Shown: positions 1 through 15,428 of the stretch, one piece after another
How the letters are laid out: each line of letters starts with the position of its first letter
Numbering within the stretch: position 1 is the stretch's first letter
Assembly: GCA_023525715.1 (NCBI GenBank)
Contig: CM042017.1
Location: 81,373,357 to 81,437,356, forward strand
DNA: 64,000 nt
Direction: 5' to 3'
Origin: Cichorium intybus
Taxonomy: Eukaryota; Streptophyta; Magnoliopsida; Asterales; Asteraceae
Translations under genes and position numbers: made by a program
Notes under the pieces: model-generated
The model's database searches: none
What the model saw: the letters and a program-made list of their open reading frames with translations, nothing else
What the model was told of the DNA's origin: nothing

Positions 1-231
1 GTACGAGTCGTGTTACTATTCATTGTCTCTTGTATATTGTAAACTGGTTCACCTTCATGGAAACGAGCTAGATTACTATCAGTTAAGGGTCTTGGTGTCC
101 TTGCAACTTAAAATATTTTACATTCATTTTTGAAAGCTTAAGTTTGATTTAAAACTTGTTAGGTTGTGCCATTTATGTCTAATGCAAAAACCGACATTTT
201 CTCATTGGAAAAAAGTAAAAGTACATGTATT

Positions 232-301
<70 letters not shown>

Positions 302-304
<3 letters not shown>

Positions 305-838
305 ATAAAAGTCCACCTTTGATGTGGGCCCTATCATGAAGGATCGGGACCTTATGTTTCTAGAGGCCCGGGATCGTGTGACGAAAAGCATTTGACGGAA
401 CGGGCCATAACATTGGCGACGGGGCTTCGTTTTCGGCCAACAAAGAAACGAATCAAAGCTTGGAGCAAGGAGCACAAAAAATGAATGTCCCAAAAGGGCC
501 TAGCCAATTATTTTAGTCAAAAAACACTTTTTAGATGGTGTTATGGACCATTATATGTTTTTTTTGTAATTTCCGGGTTTTGTTTCCGAGTTTCTTTTTG
601 GCCCATGGCCCTTTTCAGGCTTGATCGAATTACTTCTTCATATTTACAATTTTCCTGTTTTCCCTAGACTAGATTTTTTTATGAAACATGAGTATTCACT
701 CCAGATGTATTTTCTTGTTTAAAAAAAATTTGAGACTAGCCACGGTATTCGTTAAATCAACATATTTTAGAAGAGGTTTTCCAGGTATTCTGTGAATCAA
801 CAGCATTATTATGTGTTTCTGTGCTTGTAGCCTACATC
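302..838 (+). pseudogene. Gypsy 3'-end relic in unit 1
   Basis: The plus strand reads a decayed C-terminus of a Ty3/Gypsy polyprotein (words such as LMFLEARDRVTK) followed by its 3' non-coding end, finishing at GTAGCCTACATCAAC. It is diverged but collinear with the minus-strand Gypsy element at 28574-29110, which has EEWALMFLEAQDRVTKGA and ends TACCCTACATCA. The short open frames here on both strands are products of this relic and not genes. Confidence 0.7.
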
Positions 839-1350
839 AACCTTTTAGAATTATATATAAGCGAACTTGAATAACTATAATCTATGACTAACTAAAACCC
901 TAGAATTGTAATGTAACTAATATGACACTAAATATGTACCAGACAACAATAATAATGGGGATAACTACAGGGTTTTCAACTGTTAAGTATGAGCACACAG
1001 CACACAGGTGGATAATTGATAAATAACTATTTGGTAACTCATTTTCTTTTTCTAATATCACATGATTCTTGAAAATCTATATTTTATGTAGGGTTTCTTG
1101 AGATTGGAAAGTACCTTGAGAAACCATTTTGTTAGGCCTATTGGTTTGCAAAACCAAGGCATGCGTAATATTGCCATTTCAATCAATGTGGTCTGTTTCT
1201 AATTCATAAAACATCATTACTAATTTTAGGCTCATATTTTTATATAAAATGGTAACATGTATTCGTTATAAAAACAACAATAATTTTGCCTTTCAAATCA
1301 AGAAAATTTGGATCTAGGCTATGTATGGCACGAGAAACACAAACGCACAA

Positions 1351-1486
<136 letters not shown>

Positions 1487-1581
1487 GTGGTTACAACTTT
1501 AAGATTAAATATACTACGGAACAAATTTGAGACATTAAAACGAGGAAGGCGTAATTAGAAAGAGTATATGTGAATATTGAA

Positions 1582-1990
1582 GGGAAAATCTCAGAAAAAC
1601 CCAACATATTTTCATCAAATTGTTAAAAAAACCACTGTATTATTTTTTAGTACATTAAAACCCATATATTTTCTTAAATGTCTGGTTTAAGATTTCTAAT
1701 CTTATAAAAACTCAATATATTTTCATTCAATCACTAAAAAACCACTATATTATATATTTTTTAGTGCGTTAAAACTCCTATATTTTGTGAATTATGTAAT
1801 CTAATAAATTCTAACCATCAAACACTTAAGATTCGGTTACCTAGCATTTGTCTTTGTCTAAGATTTACCAATCTGAAACCTTACATTAGACAATTTAAAG
1901 AATATAAGGGTTTTAATACACTAAAAATAATATAGTGGTTTTTTAAAGAATTAAGTGAAAATATTTTGGATTTTTTATGAGATTTACCTA
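1582..1990. mobile_element. Foldback MITE in unit 1
   Basis: Starts AGGGAAAATCTCAGAAAAACC and ends with the near reverse complement TTTTTTATGAGATTTACCT. The two arms pair over most of their length, including the words AACCACT...TATT and its complement AATATAGTGGTTTT. No coding capacity is seen. Relatives lie in intron 2 of the IscA gene (43737-44270) and at 41233-41420, so the family is dispersed as well as duplicated with the array. Confidence 0.7.
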
Positions 1991-2353
1991 AATTAAATGC
2001 TCATAATCCACCTTGATTTAAATTATTTGACTATCGTTAGACTAAACGATAGATTTTAAAAAACAAATTAATTTTACCCTCTAGTTATTAAATTTAAAAA
2101 TAAGCATACATATGTCTAAAAAATTTAGAACAAAATAGTTCTTTTATTCTATAATTATTTTGAAAAGAAATAATTATTTAAATAATGTTTGTGGCAATAT
2201 GTAATCATATTATTTGTTTCAAAATGATTTGGAAATATACAAAAATGGTATTTTAAATAATATGGCAAGATATATCTTTTCGATTAATTAATAAATCTTT
2301 AAACATTAATATGATATCTTTAAATTCATGAGTATATATAGATTCTAGACTCC

Positions 2354-2363
2354 TATATATAAG
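2354..2363 (+). promoter_or_regulatory. TATA box of defensin-like gene 1
   Basis: TATATATAAG lies 43 bases before the ATG of the signal-peptide exon, giving a very short leader. It is preserved in all four units (6844-6853, 19795-19804, and 27204-27213 with TATATATAAA). Confidence 0.6.
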
Positions 2364-2405
2364 GTTTACCAATAAAATAAAATAGAAACAAACTAACTTT
2401 AAACA

Positions 2406-3309
2406 ATGGAGAGGAATTCATTGGTAACAATGTGCTTAACAATGCTTTTTGTATTCATATCAGGTAAGTGTTATTAAAATTTTTGTTTATTTGTACTTAA
2501 ACAATATATTTAACTGCATCGAAGATCACTAGTTGACAATCGTTGCTTTATGATATATATTAGAGAGAGTATTTACAATGGAACATCATGCTAATGTTTA
2601 TTATGCAAAAAGACGTGCCAACTAATACATATATCTGCTTCTTAAAAATCACAGTTTCTCGCAGTGGAGCAAGAAAGGAGCTAGCAGGTGTTGTACTATT
2701 CCAATTATGTATCGAATAATATTATTAAACAATTTAGTAAAAACTTATATGACATGCATCTTGCAAATAAAATAAAATTGCAATCCATATAAAAATTCTG
2801 TGCTAATCGATTCTTTTTTAACTTGAGCTGGTGATAATTTTTATATACAAAAATAAAAAATCGAGTTTGAAGTAAAAACTCGATTATGTATCGAATAATA
2901 TTATTAAACAATTTAGTAAAAACTTATATGGCATGCATCTTCCAAATAAAATAAAATTGCAATCCATATATAAAATCTACGCTAATCGATTCTTTTTTAA
3001 CTTGGGCCGGTGATAATTTTTTATATACAAAATTAAAAAATCGAGTTTGAAGTTTTTAGTGCAAATACCATGAAACATAACAGAAGTTTTCTATTTGATA
3101 AAATTATGACAGATACAATCTCGTCACTACCTCCAACAATTGAGAATTCACTACGAACAGATTGTGATACTTGGTTAGACTGCATACCATTTTGTTCACA
3201 TTTTCCACATACTTTACCGATATGTGTGGTACATATTTGCGGCTGTATAGTAGAGCCAAATATTGTTGCAAAAGAACACATGAGTAAGGACAATTTTGTA
3301 CACTCTTGA
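2406..3309 (+). CDS. Defensin-like secreted cysteine-rich peptide, copy 1 (3 exons)
   Basis: Predicted exons are 2406-2463, 2655-2687 and 3113-3309, all joined in phase 1, giving 95 residues. Exon 1 encodes a 19-residue hydrophobic signal peptide (MERNSLVTMCLTMLFVFIS) and ends in a perfect CAG|GTAAGT donor. Exon 2 is a 33-base linker between ACAG and GCAG|GTG. Exon 3 holds six cysteines at about residues 48, 54, 58, 68, 73 and 75, spaced C-x5-C-x3-C-x9-C-x4-C-x-C. That pattern, with an intron right after the signal peptide, is typical of plant defensin-like (DEFL/CS-alpha-beta) genes; such peptides are secreted and serve in defence or in reproductive signalling. Which role applies here cannot be told. 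AATAAA follows the stop at 3312. Exon 2 could be skipped in frame. Intron 2 contains a direct duplication of about 190 bp. Copy 1 differs from the others at exon 3 residue 1-2 (DT for GA). Confidence 0.72.
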
Positions 3310-4670
3310 TCAATAAAAATCTCTTTTCAAATCCATTACACAAACAAAAATAATGATTGAATGTGTATTTATTTGATTTTCCATCATTCATCCTTAATTA
3401 TAATTTATTATAACCGATTTTTCTTTCTTTTGTGCATATAAGAATCAGATTCGATAATGAGATAAAATAACTTTTTTATTTAACAACATAATAAGATCTA
3501 GGATAACCAAGTATATAAGAAAATATCTTAAAACTATAATGCTTAAGATTTTCAAAATAATTCCAAATATCGTTTCGTTAACGAAGATGCATAGTCTTCT
3601 TCATTAACGAAATTCGATTTTGTAGAATCCAAACCTATTTTTATGTCCAATATATTGTCAAATAAATTATATATAGATAACACGAAACGTTTGATAGTGG
3701 GTTTTGTTTTTCTAGAGTGATTCCTTTTTATGAGTCACACAATTATATATTTTTGTCACATCAATCATATTAGTTACTCGGAGACCTGATTTTGATGGTG
3801 CGTTAGAGTTGTTTGGTCTATATGAAATATTTTAAAGAAATGACTCTTGAGATTACATGAAAGAAATAATATTTGATTTCTTGATTTTTGACATTTAGTC
3901 GGATACTTGTAGAGAGTACCCAAATATACCCATGTCTGACGACTCGTACTACCTATTTGAGTCTATTTAGTGAATAGCATGCATTTGTTTCTAAAACAAA
4001 CACCGAATGCTTGGGTTCCACATCATGCAATTAGGATATTGTATTCAGGGAAGTCAATTAAACTCAAACTACTTTTATAATAGATCATAATTCGGTGCAT
4101 GTTTTAATTTAGGAAAAGATGGACCAAATAGATAGTACATTAAATAACGTTATTTATCTTCTTATGTAGAACTTTTGAAAAGCTTCATAATTATGGTAGT
4201 GTCCTCCATATACAATGCATGTTTCACTACAGTAATTTGATAGATTTTGCAAAGTACAATGCCCCAACAATAATTAAAAATCTGAACAAAGAGAGCGACG
4301 ATAAGGTACAACACATTAATATTCGTCAAACTAAAGACGTCAAAACACATTAATTCTTATGACAGTTGTTTATAAGTGTGTTTTTGTGTTACTAACGGTC
4401 AATATAGTTGAACCTTTTTGTTAGAGTTTTTTGTTCATTGTACGAGTCGTGTTACTATTCATTGTCTCTTGTATATTGTAAACTGCTTCACCTTCATGGA
4501 AACGAGCTAGATTACTATCAGTTAAGGGTCTTGGTGTCCTTGCAACTTAAAATATTTTACATTCATTTTTGAAAGCTTAAGTTTGATTTAAAACTAGTTA
4601 GGTTGTGCCATTTATGTCTAATGCAAAAACCGACATTTTCTCATTGGAAAAAAGTAAAAGTACATGTATT

Positions 4671-4739
<69 letters not shown>

Positions 4740-4740
4740 A

Positions 4741-5278
4741 TAAAAGTCCACCTTTGACGAGGGCCCTATCATGAAGGATCGGGACCTTATGTTTCAAGAG
4801 GCCCGGGATCGTGTGACGAAAAGCATTTGACGGAACGGGCCATAACATTGGCGACGGGGCTTCGTTTTCGGCCAACAAAGAAACGAATCAAAGCTTGGAG
4901 CAAGGAGCACAAAAAATGAATGTCCCAAAAGGGCCTAGCCAATTATTTTAGTCAAAAAAACACTTTTTAGATGGAGTTATGGACCATTATATGTTTTTTT
5001 GTAATTTTCGGGTTTTGTTTCCGAGTTTCTTTTTGGCCCATGGCCCTTTTCAGGCTTGATCGAATTACTTCTTCATATTTACAATTTGCCTGTTTTCCTT
5101 AGACTAGAATTTTTTATGAAACATGAGTATTCACTCCAGATGTATTTTTCTTGTTTTAAACAAAATTTGATCCTAGCCACGGTATTCGTTAAATCAACAT
5201 ATTTTAGAAGAGGTTTTCCAGGTATTCTGTGAATCAACAGCATTATTATGTGTTTCTGTGCTTGTAGCCTACATCAAC
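4741..5278 (+). pseudogene. Gypsy 3'-end relic in unit 2
   Basis: Same relic as in unit 1, duplicated with the array. It follows a (TA)n tract at about 4677-4737 and ends at GTAGCCTACATCAAC. Confidence 0.68.
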
Positions 5279-5772
5279 CTTTTAGAATTATATAAGCCAA
5301 CTTGAATAACTATAATCTATGACTAACTAAAACCCTAGAATTGTAATGTTACTAATATGGCACTAAATATGTAGCAGACAACAATAATAACTACACTGTT
5401 TCCAACTGTTAAGTGTGAGCACACAGGTGGATCATTGATAAATAACTATTTGGTAACTCATTTTCTTTTTCTAATATCACATGATTCTTGAAAATCTATA
5501 TATTATGTAGGGTTTCTTGAGATTTGAAAGTACCTTGAGAAACCATTTTGTTAGGCCTATTGGTTTGCAAAACTAAGGCATGCGTAATATTGCCTTTTCA
5601 ATTAATGTGGCCTGTTTCTAATTCATAAAACATCATTTCTAATTTTAGTCTCATATTTTTATATAAAATGGTAACATGTATTCATTATAAAAACAACAAT
5701 AATTTTGCCTTTCAGATCAAGAAAATTTGGATCTAGGCTATGTATGGCACGAGAAACACAAACGCACAAATA

Positions 5773-5975
<203 letters not shown>

Positions 5976-6069
5976 GTGGTTGCAACTTTAAGATTAAATA
6001 TACTATGAACAAATTTGAGACATTAAAACGAGGAAGGCGTAATTAGAAAGAGTATATGTGAATATTGAA

Positions 6070-6480
6070 GGGAAAATCTCAGAAAAACCCAACATATTTT
6101 CATCAAATTGTTAAAAAAAACGACGGTATTATTTTTTAGTACATTAAAACCCATATATATGTTCTGAAATGTCTGGTTTAAGATTTCTAATATTATAAAA
6201 ACTCAATATATTTCATCCAATCATTAAGAAACCACTATATTATATATTTTTTAGTGCGTTAAAACTCCTATATTTTGTGAATTATGTAATCTAATAAATT
6301 CTAACCATCAAACACTTAAGATTCGGTTACCTAGCATTTGTCTTTGTCTAAGATTTACCGATCTGAAAACTTACATTAGACAATTTAAAGAATATAAGGG
6401 TTTTAATGCACTAAAAATAATATAGTGGTTTTTTAAAGAATTAAGTGAAAATATTTTGGGTTTTTTATGAGATTTACCCA
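6070..6480. mobile_element. Foldback MITE in unit 2
   Basis: Copy of the unit 1 foldback element, with GGGAAAATCTCAGAAAAACC at one end and GGGTTTTTTATGAGATTTACCC at the other. Here the terminal complementarity is better preserved than in unit 1. Confidence 0.7.
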
Positions 6481-6895
6481 AATTAAATGCTCATAATCCA
6501 CCTTGATTTAAATTATTTGACTATAGTTAGACTAAACGATAGATTTTAAAAAACAAATTAATTTTACCCTCTAGTTATTAAATTTAAAAATAAGCATACA
6601 TATGTCTAAAAAATTTAGAACAAAATAGTTCTTTTATTCTATAATTATTTTGAAAAGAAATAATTATTTAAATAATGTTTGTGGCAATATGTAATCATAT
6701 TATTTGTTTCAAAATGATTTGGAAATATACAAAAATGGTATTTTAAATAATATGGTAAGATATAACTTTTCGATTAATTAATAAATCTTTAAACATTAAT
6801 ATGATATCTTTAAATTCATGAGTATACATAGACTCTAGACTCCTATATATAAGGTTTACCAATAAAATAAAATAGAAACAAACTAACTTTAAACA

Positions 6896-7782
6896 ATGGA
6901 GAGGAATTCATTGGTAACAATGTGCTTAACAATGCTTTTTGTATTCATATCAGGTAAGTGTGATTAAAATTTTTGTTTATTTGTACTTAAACAATATATT
7001 TAACTGCATCGAAGATCACTAGTTCACAATCGTTGCTTTATGATATATATTAGAAAGAGTATTTACAATGGAACATCATGCTAATGTTTATTATGCAAAA
7101 AGACGTGCAAACTAATACATATATCTGCTTCTTTAAAATCACAGTTTCTGGCGGTGGAGCAAGAAAAGAGCCAGCAGGTGTTGTACTATTCTAATTATGT
7201 ATCGAATAATATTATTAAACAATTTAGTAAAAACTTATATGACATGCATCTTCCAAATAAAATAAAATTACAATCCATATAAAAAAGGTGTTGTACTATT
7301 CCAATTATGTATCGAATAATATTATTAAACAATTTAGTAAAAACTTATATGACATGCATCTTCCAAATAAAATAAAATTGCAATCCATATATAAAATCTG
7401 CGCTAATCGGTTCTTCTTTAACTTGGGCCGGTGATAATTTTTTATATGCAAAATTAAAAAAATCGAGTTTGAAGTTTTTAGTGCTAATACCATGAAATAT
7501 AACAGAAGTTTTCTATTTGATAAAATTATGACAGGTGCAATCTCGTCACTACCTCCAACAATTGAGAATTCACTACGAACAGATTGTGATACTTGGTTAG
7601 ACTGCATACCATTTTGTTCACATTTTCCACATACTTTACCGATATGTGTGGTACATATTTGCGGCTGTATAGTAGAGCCAAAGATTGTTGCAGAAGAACA
7701 CATGAGTAAAGACAATTTTGTACACTCTTTATCAATAAAAATCTCTTTTCAAATCCACTACACAAACAAAAATAATGATTGA
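6896..7782 (+). CDS. Defensin-like secreted cysteine-rich peptide, copy 2 (C-terminally extended)
   Basis: Exons 6896-6953, 7145-7177 and 7535-7782, same phase-1 structure as copy 1. The signal peptide and all six cysteines are intact. The TGA used by the other copies has become TTA, so the frame runs 17 codons further to a TGA at 7780-7782, giving about 112 residues and reading through the AATAAA region. The added tail is basic and polar (LSIKISFQIHYTNKNND) with no cysteine. One further difference near the C-terminus is Glu for Lys. Intron 2 carries its own tandem duplication of about 105 bp (7176-7285), unlike that in copies 1 and 4. Whether the extension is tolerated is unknown. Confidence 0.68.
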
Positions 7783-9109
7783 ATGTTTATTTATTTGATT
7801 TTCCATCATTTATCCTTAATTATAATTTATTATAACCGATTTTTCTTTCTTTTGTGCATATAAGAATCACATTTGATAATGAGATAAAATAACTTTTTTA
7901 TTTAACAACATAATAAGATCTAGGATAACCAAGTATATAAGAAAATATCTTAAAACTATAATGCTTAAGATTTTCAAAATAATTCCAAATATCGTTTCGT
8001 TAACGAAGATGCACAGTCTTCTTCATTAACGAAATTCGATTTTGTAGTATCCAAACCTATTTTTATGTCCAATATATTGTCAAATAAATTATATATAGAT
8101 AACACGAAACATTTGATAGTGGGTTTTGTTTTTCTAGAGTGATTCCTTTTTATGAGTCACACAACTATATTTTTTGTCACATCAATCATATTAGTTACTC
8201 GGAGACCTGATTTTGATGGTGCGTTAGAGTTGTTTGGTCTATATGAAATGTTTTAAAGAAATGACTCTTGAGATTACATGAAAGAAATAATATTTGATTT
8301 CTTGATTTTTGACATTTAGTCGGATACTTGTAGAGAGTACCCAAATATACCCATGTCTGACGACTCGTACTACCTATTTGAGTCTATTTAGTGAATAGCA
8401 TGCATTTGTTTCTAAAACAAACACTGAATGCTTGGGTTCCACATCATGCAATTAGGATATTGTATTCAGGGAAGTCAATTAAACTCAAACTACTTTTATA
8501 ATAGATCATAATTTGGTGCATGTTTTAATTTTGGAAAAGATGGACGAAATAGATAGTACATTAAATAACGTTATTTATCTTCTTATGTAGAACTTTTGAA
8601 AAGCTTCATAATTATGGTAGTGTCCTCCATATACAATGCATGTTTCACTATAGTAATTTGATAGATTTTGCAAAGTACAATGCCCCAACAATAATTAAAA
8701 ATCTGAACAAAGAGAGCGACGATAAGGTACAACACATTAATATTCTTCAAACTAAAGACGTCAAAACACATTAATTCTTATGACAGTTGTTTATAAGTGT
8801 GTTTTTGTGTTACTAACGGTCAATATAGTTGAACCTTTTTGTTAGAGTTTTTTGTTCATTGTACGAGTCGTGTTACTATTCATTGTCTGTTGTATATTGT
8901 AAACTGGTTCACCTTCATGGAAACGAGCTAGATTACTATCAGTTAAGGGTCTTGGTGTCCTTGCAACTTAAAATATTTTACATTCATTTTTGAAAGCTTA
9001 AGTTTGATTTAAAACTAGTTAGGTTGTGCCATTTATGTCTAATGCAAAAACCGACATTTTCTCATTGGAAAAAAGTAAAAGTTCATGTATATTATAATAT
9101 ATATATATC

Positions 9110-9648
9110 AATAAAAGTCCACCTTTGACGAGGGCCCTATCATGAAGGATCGGGACCTTATGTTTCTAGAGGCCCGGGATCGTGTGACGAAAAGCATTTG
9201 ACGGAGCGGGCCATAACATTGGCGACGGGGCTTCGTTTTCGGCCAACAAAGAAACGAATCAAAGCTTGGAGCAAGGAGCACAAAAAATGAATGTCCCAAA
9301 AGGGCCTAGCCAATTACTTTAGTCAAAAAACACTTTTTAGATGGAGTTATGGACCATTATATGTTTTTTTTGTAATTTCCGGGTTTTGTTTCCGAGTTTC
9401 TTTTTGGCCTAGGGCCCTTTTCAGGCTTGATCGAATTACTTCTTCATATTTACAATTCGCCTGTTCCTTAGAGTAGAATTTTTTATGAAACATGAGTATT
9501 CACTCAAGATGTATTTTTCTTGTTTTAAACAAAATTTGATCCTAGCCACGGTATTCGTTAAATCAACATATTTTAGAAGAGGTTTTCCAGGTATTCTGTG
9601 AATCTACAGCATTATTATGTGTTTCTGTGCTTGTAGCCTACATCAACC
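9110..9648 (+). pseudogene. Gypsy 3'-end relic in unit 3
   Basis: Same relic as in unit 1, here next to a very short (TA)n tract. It lies just upstream of the LARD insertion. Confidence 0.68.
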
Positions 9649-9780
9649 TTTTAGAATTATATAAGCCAACTTGAATAACTATAATCTATGACTAACTAAA
9701 ACCCTAGAATTGTAATGTAACTAATATGGTACTAAATATGTAGCAAACAACAATAATAATGGGGATAACTACAGGGTTTA

Positions 9781-11448
9781 TGTGACACCCCATTTCTACT
9801 GTTTGTAAATACTATGGTTTTTCATAAAATTTCATGAATACAAAAATACGGTTTATCAAAAACCGACAATTTACATGTTTAAAAACAATGGGTGTACAAA
9901 TCCATATCAAAACTAACCATAGTAAGCAAGAAAGGATTAAACCTTGAGTCCAAGACGGGAGCTAACTCGGGCTCCACTCCAGCTAAACTTCTACCAAATA
10001 TACCTTAGCTTTTAACCTGGAATACATGGCAAAACATAAAATACGATTTAATTAAAGTTGGTCATTTTAAAGTTATATATTTATTATGACCCAATAGAGT
10101 ATCATAAGGGCTCTAATGAGTTATAGAGTCAATAGAAATAAATGTTAATGTGTTATATATTAAATATAGGTTCATGCTAAGTGATTATTGAATCAAAAGA
10201 GTATAAATACAAGGAACGTGTAGTCAATCCACTAGCAATACACAAGGTGAGTACATGCAGTATTTTTACCCATTCTGGGGTACATGGCAAGTAAGTATTT
10301 TCAATATTTCTTATAAAATTTCTATATGTGAAATTATATGCAAGAGTATTATTTCTAACTTGTTTGTGAAAGTATATTTTGAATACAAGTTATACATGTT
10401 TGAAAGTATGGATAGGCATATAGCCATAAAATGTTTAAGAAGTATGTTTTGGTTACAAATTGTATATGTTTTCAAGTATGAAATGGCGTATAGCCACAAG
10501 ATGTTTGGAAAGTATGATTTGGCATTAAGCCTAAAATGTTATAAAGACATGTTTTAAACATATGGTTTATGTGAAACGAAAGTTATGTATTTGGCATCTA
10601 GCCATAAAGACATAAAGTGATGTAGTTTGGCACTTAGCCACAAGTTATATGTATATGGGAAATGTTCAAGCAAGCAGCAAGTATTTTGTATGACTGGTAA
10701 TTGTAGCAAGCAGCGTTAGTAAGGGAACTATGTTTCAACCTACCCGGGTTAGGTAAGGGGTCTACTGGGAAAAAGCCCCATAGCGAAGTAGATCGCCTCA
10801 GCACTTCTATGGTGAGGATTGATCCGTTCTTTCTAGCCATAGAGACTTGGGGTATCACTTATGGTGATTAAAGCCCTAAGTATAAAAATCCAGCAAGCTT
10901 ATAAAACCAGTCAAAGAAAGTAAAAAAGAAGCAAATTTTGAAAAGTATATTATGAAGTGATTTTGAAAAGTAAAAAGTTATAGTATGTTACTACTATAAA
11001 GTTTTGAAAGATGTTTTTGTTGTAAAGTATGTTATGAAATGATTTCGAAAAGTAAAGAGTTATAGTATGTTATTACTATAAAGTTTTGACAGAAGTTTTA
11101 TGTTAAAATTTTATAAAAAGATGGAAAAGGAGTTAAAGGTTTGAGTCTAAAACTCATGTAACTCACGAGACATTATTGTCTTACGTATTTTATGTTTTGC
11201 CATGTATTCCAGGTTAAAAGCTAAGGTATATTTGGTAGAAGTTTAGCTGGAGTGGAGCCTGAGTTGGCTCCCGTCTTGGACTCAAGGTTTAATCCTTTCT
11301 TGCTTACTATGGTTAGTTTTGATATGGATTTGTACACCCATTGTTTTTAAACATGTAAATTGTCGGTTTTTGATAAACCGTATTTTTGTATTCATGAAAT
11401 TTTATGAAAAACCATAGTATTTACAAACAGTAGAAATGTGGTGTCACA
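9781..11448 (+). repeat. Chimeric 5' LTR of the LARD
   Basis: The first 265 bp is in reverse orientation (TGTGACACCCCATTTC...). From ACGATTTAATTAAAG at 10043 the sequence is in LTR orientation and matches 16989-18395 with only a few substitutions. The junction has the short shared string ACG. About 1.56 kb of LTR start is missing. A 100-codon frame at 10255-10557 recurs in the 3' LTR (17201-17503) merely because the LTR is duplicated. Confidence 0.85.

Positions 11449-15428
<3,980 letters not shown>

Noticed and set aside
4162..4350. 62-codon minus-strand frame repeated in units 1-3
   Set aside because: It is present because the whole unit is duplicated. No domain, signal or independent evidence.
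7305..7715. 136-codon minus-strand frame opposite the defensin-like exon 3, repeated in other units
   Set aside because: It is antisense to the six-cysteine exon and has no splice or start context. The plus-strand model explains the conservation.
10255..10557. 100-codon frame found twice (also 17201-17503)
   Set aside because: Both copies are the same LTR sequence; no similarity to a known protein and no expected LTR coding.
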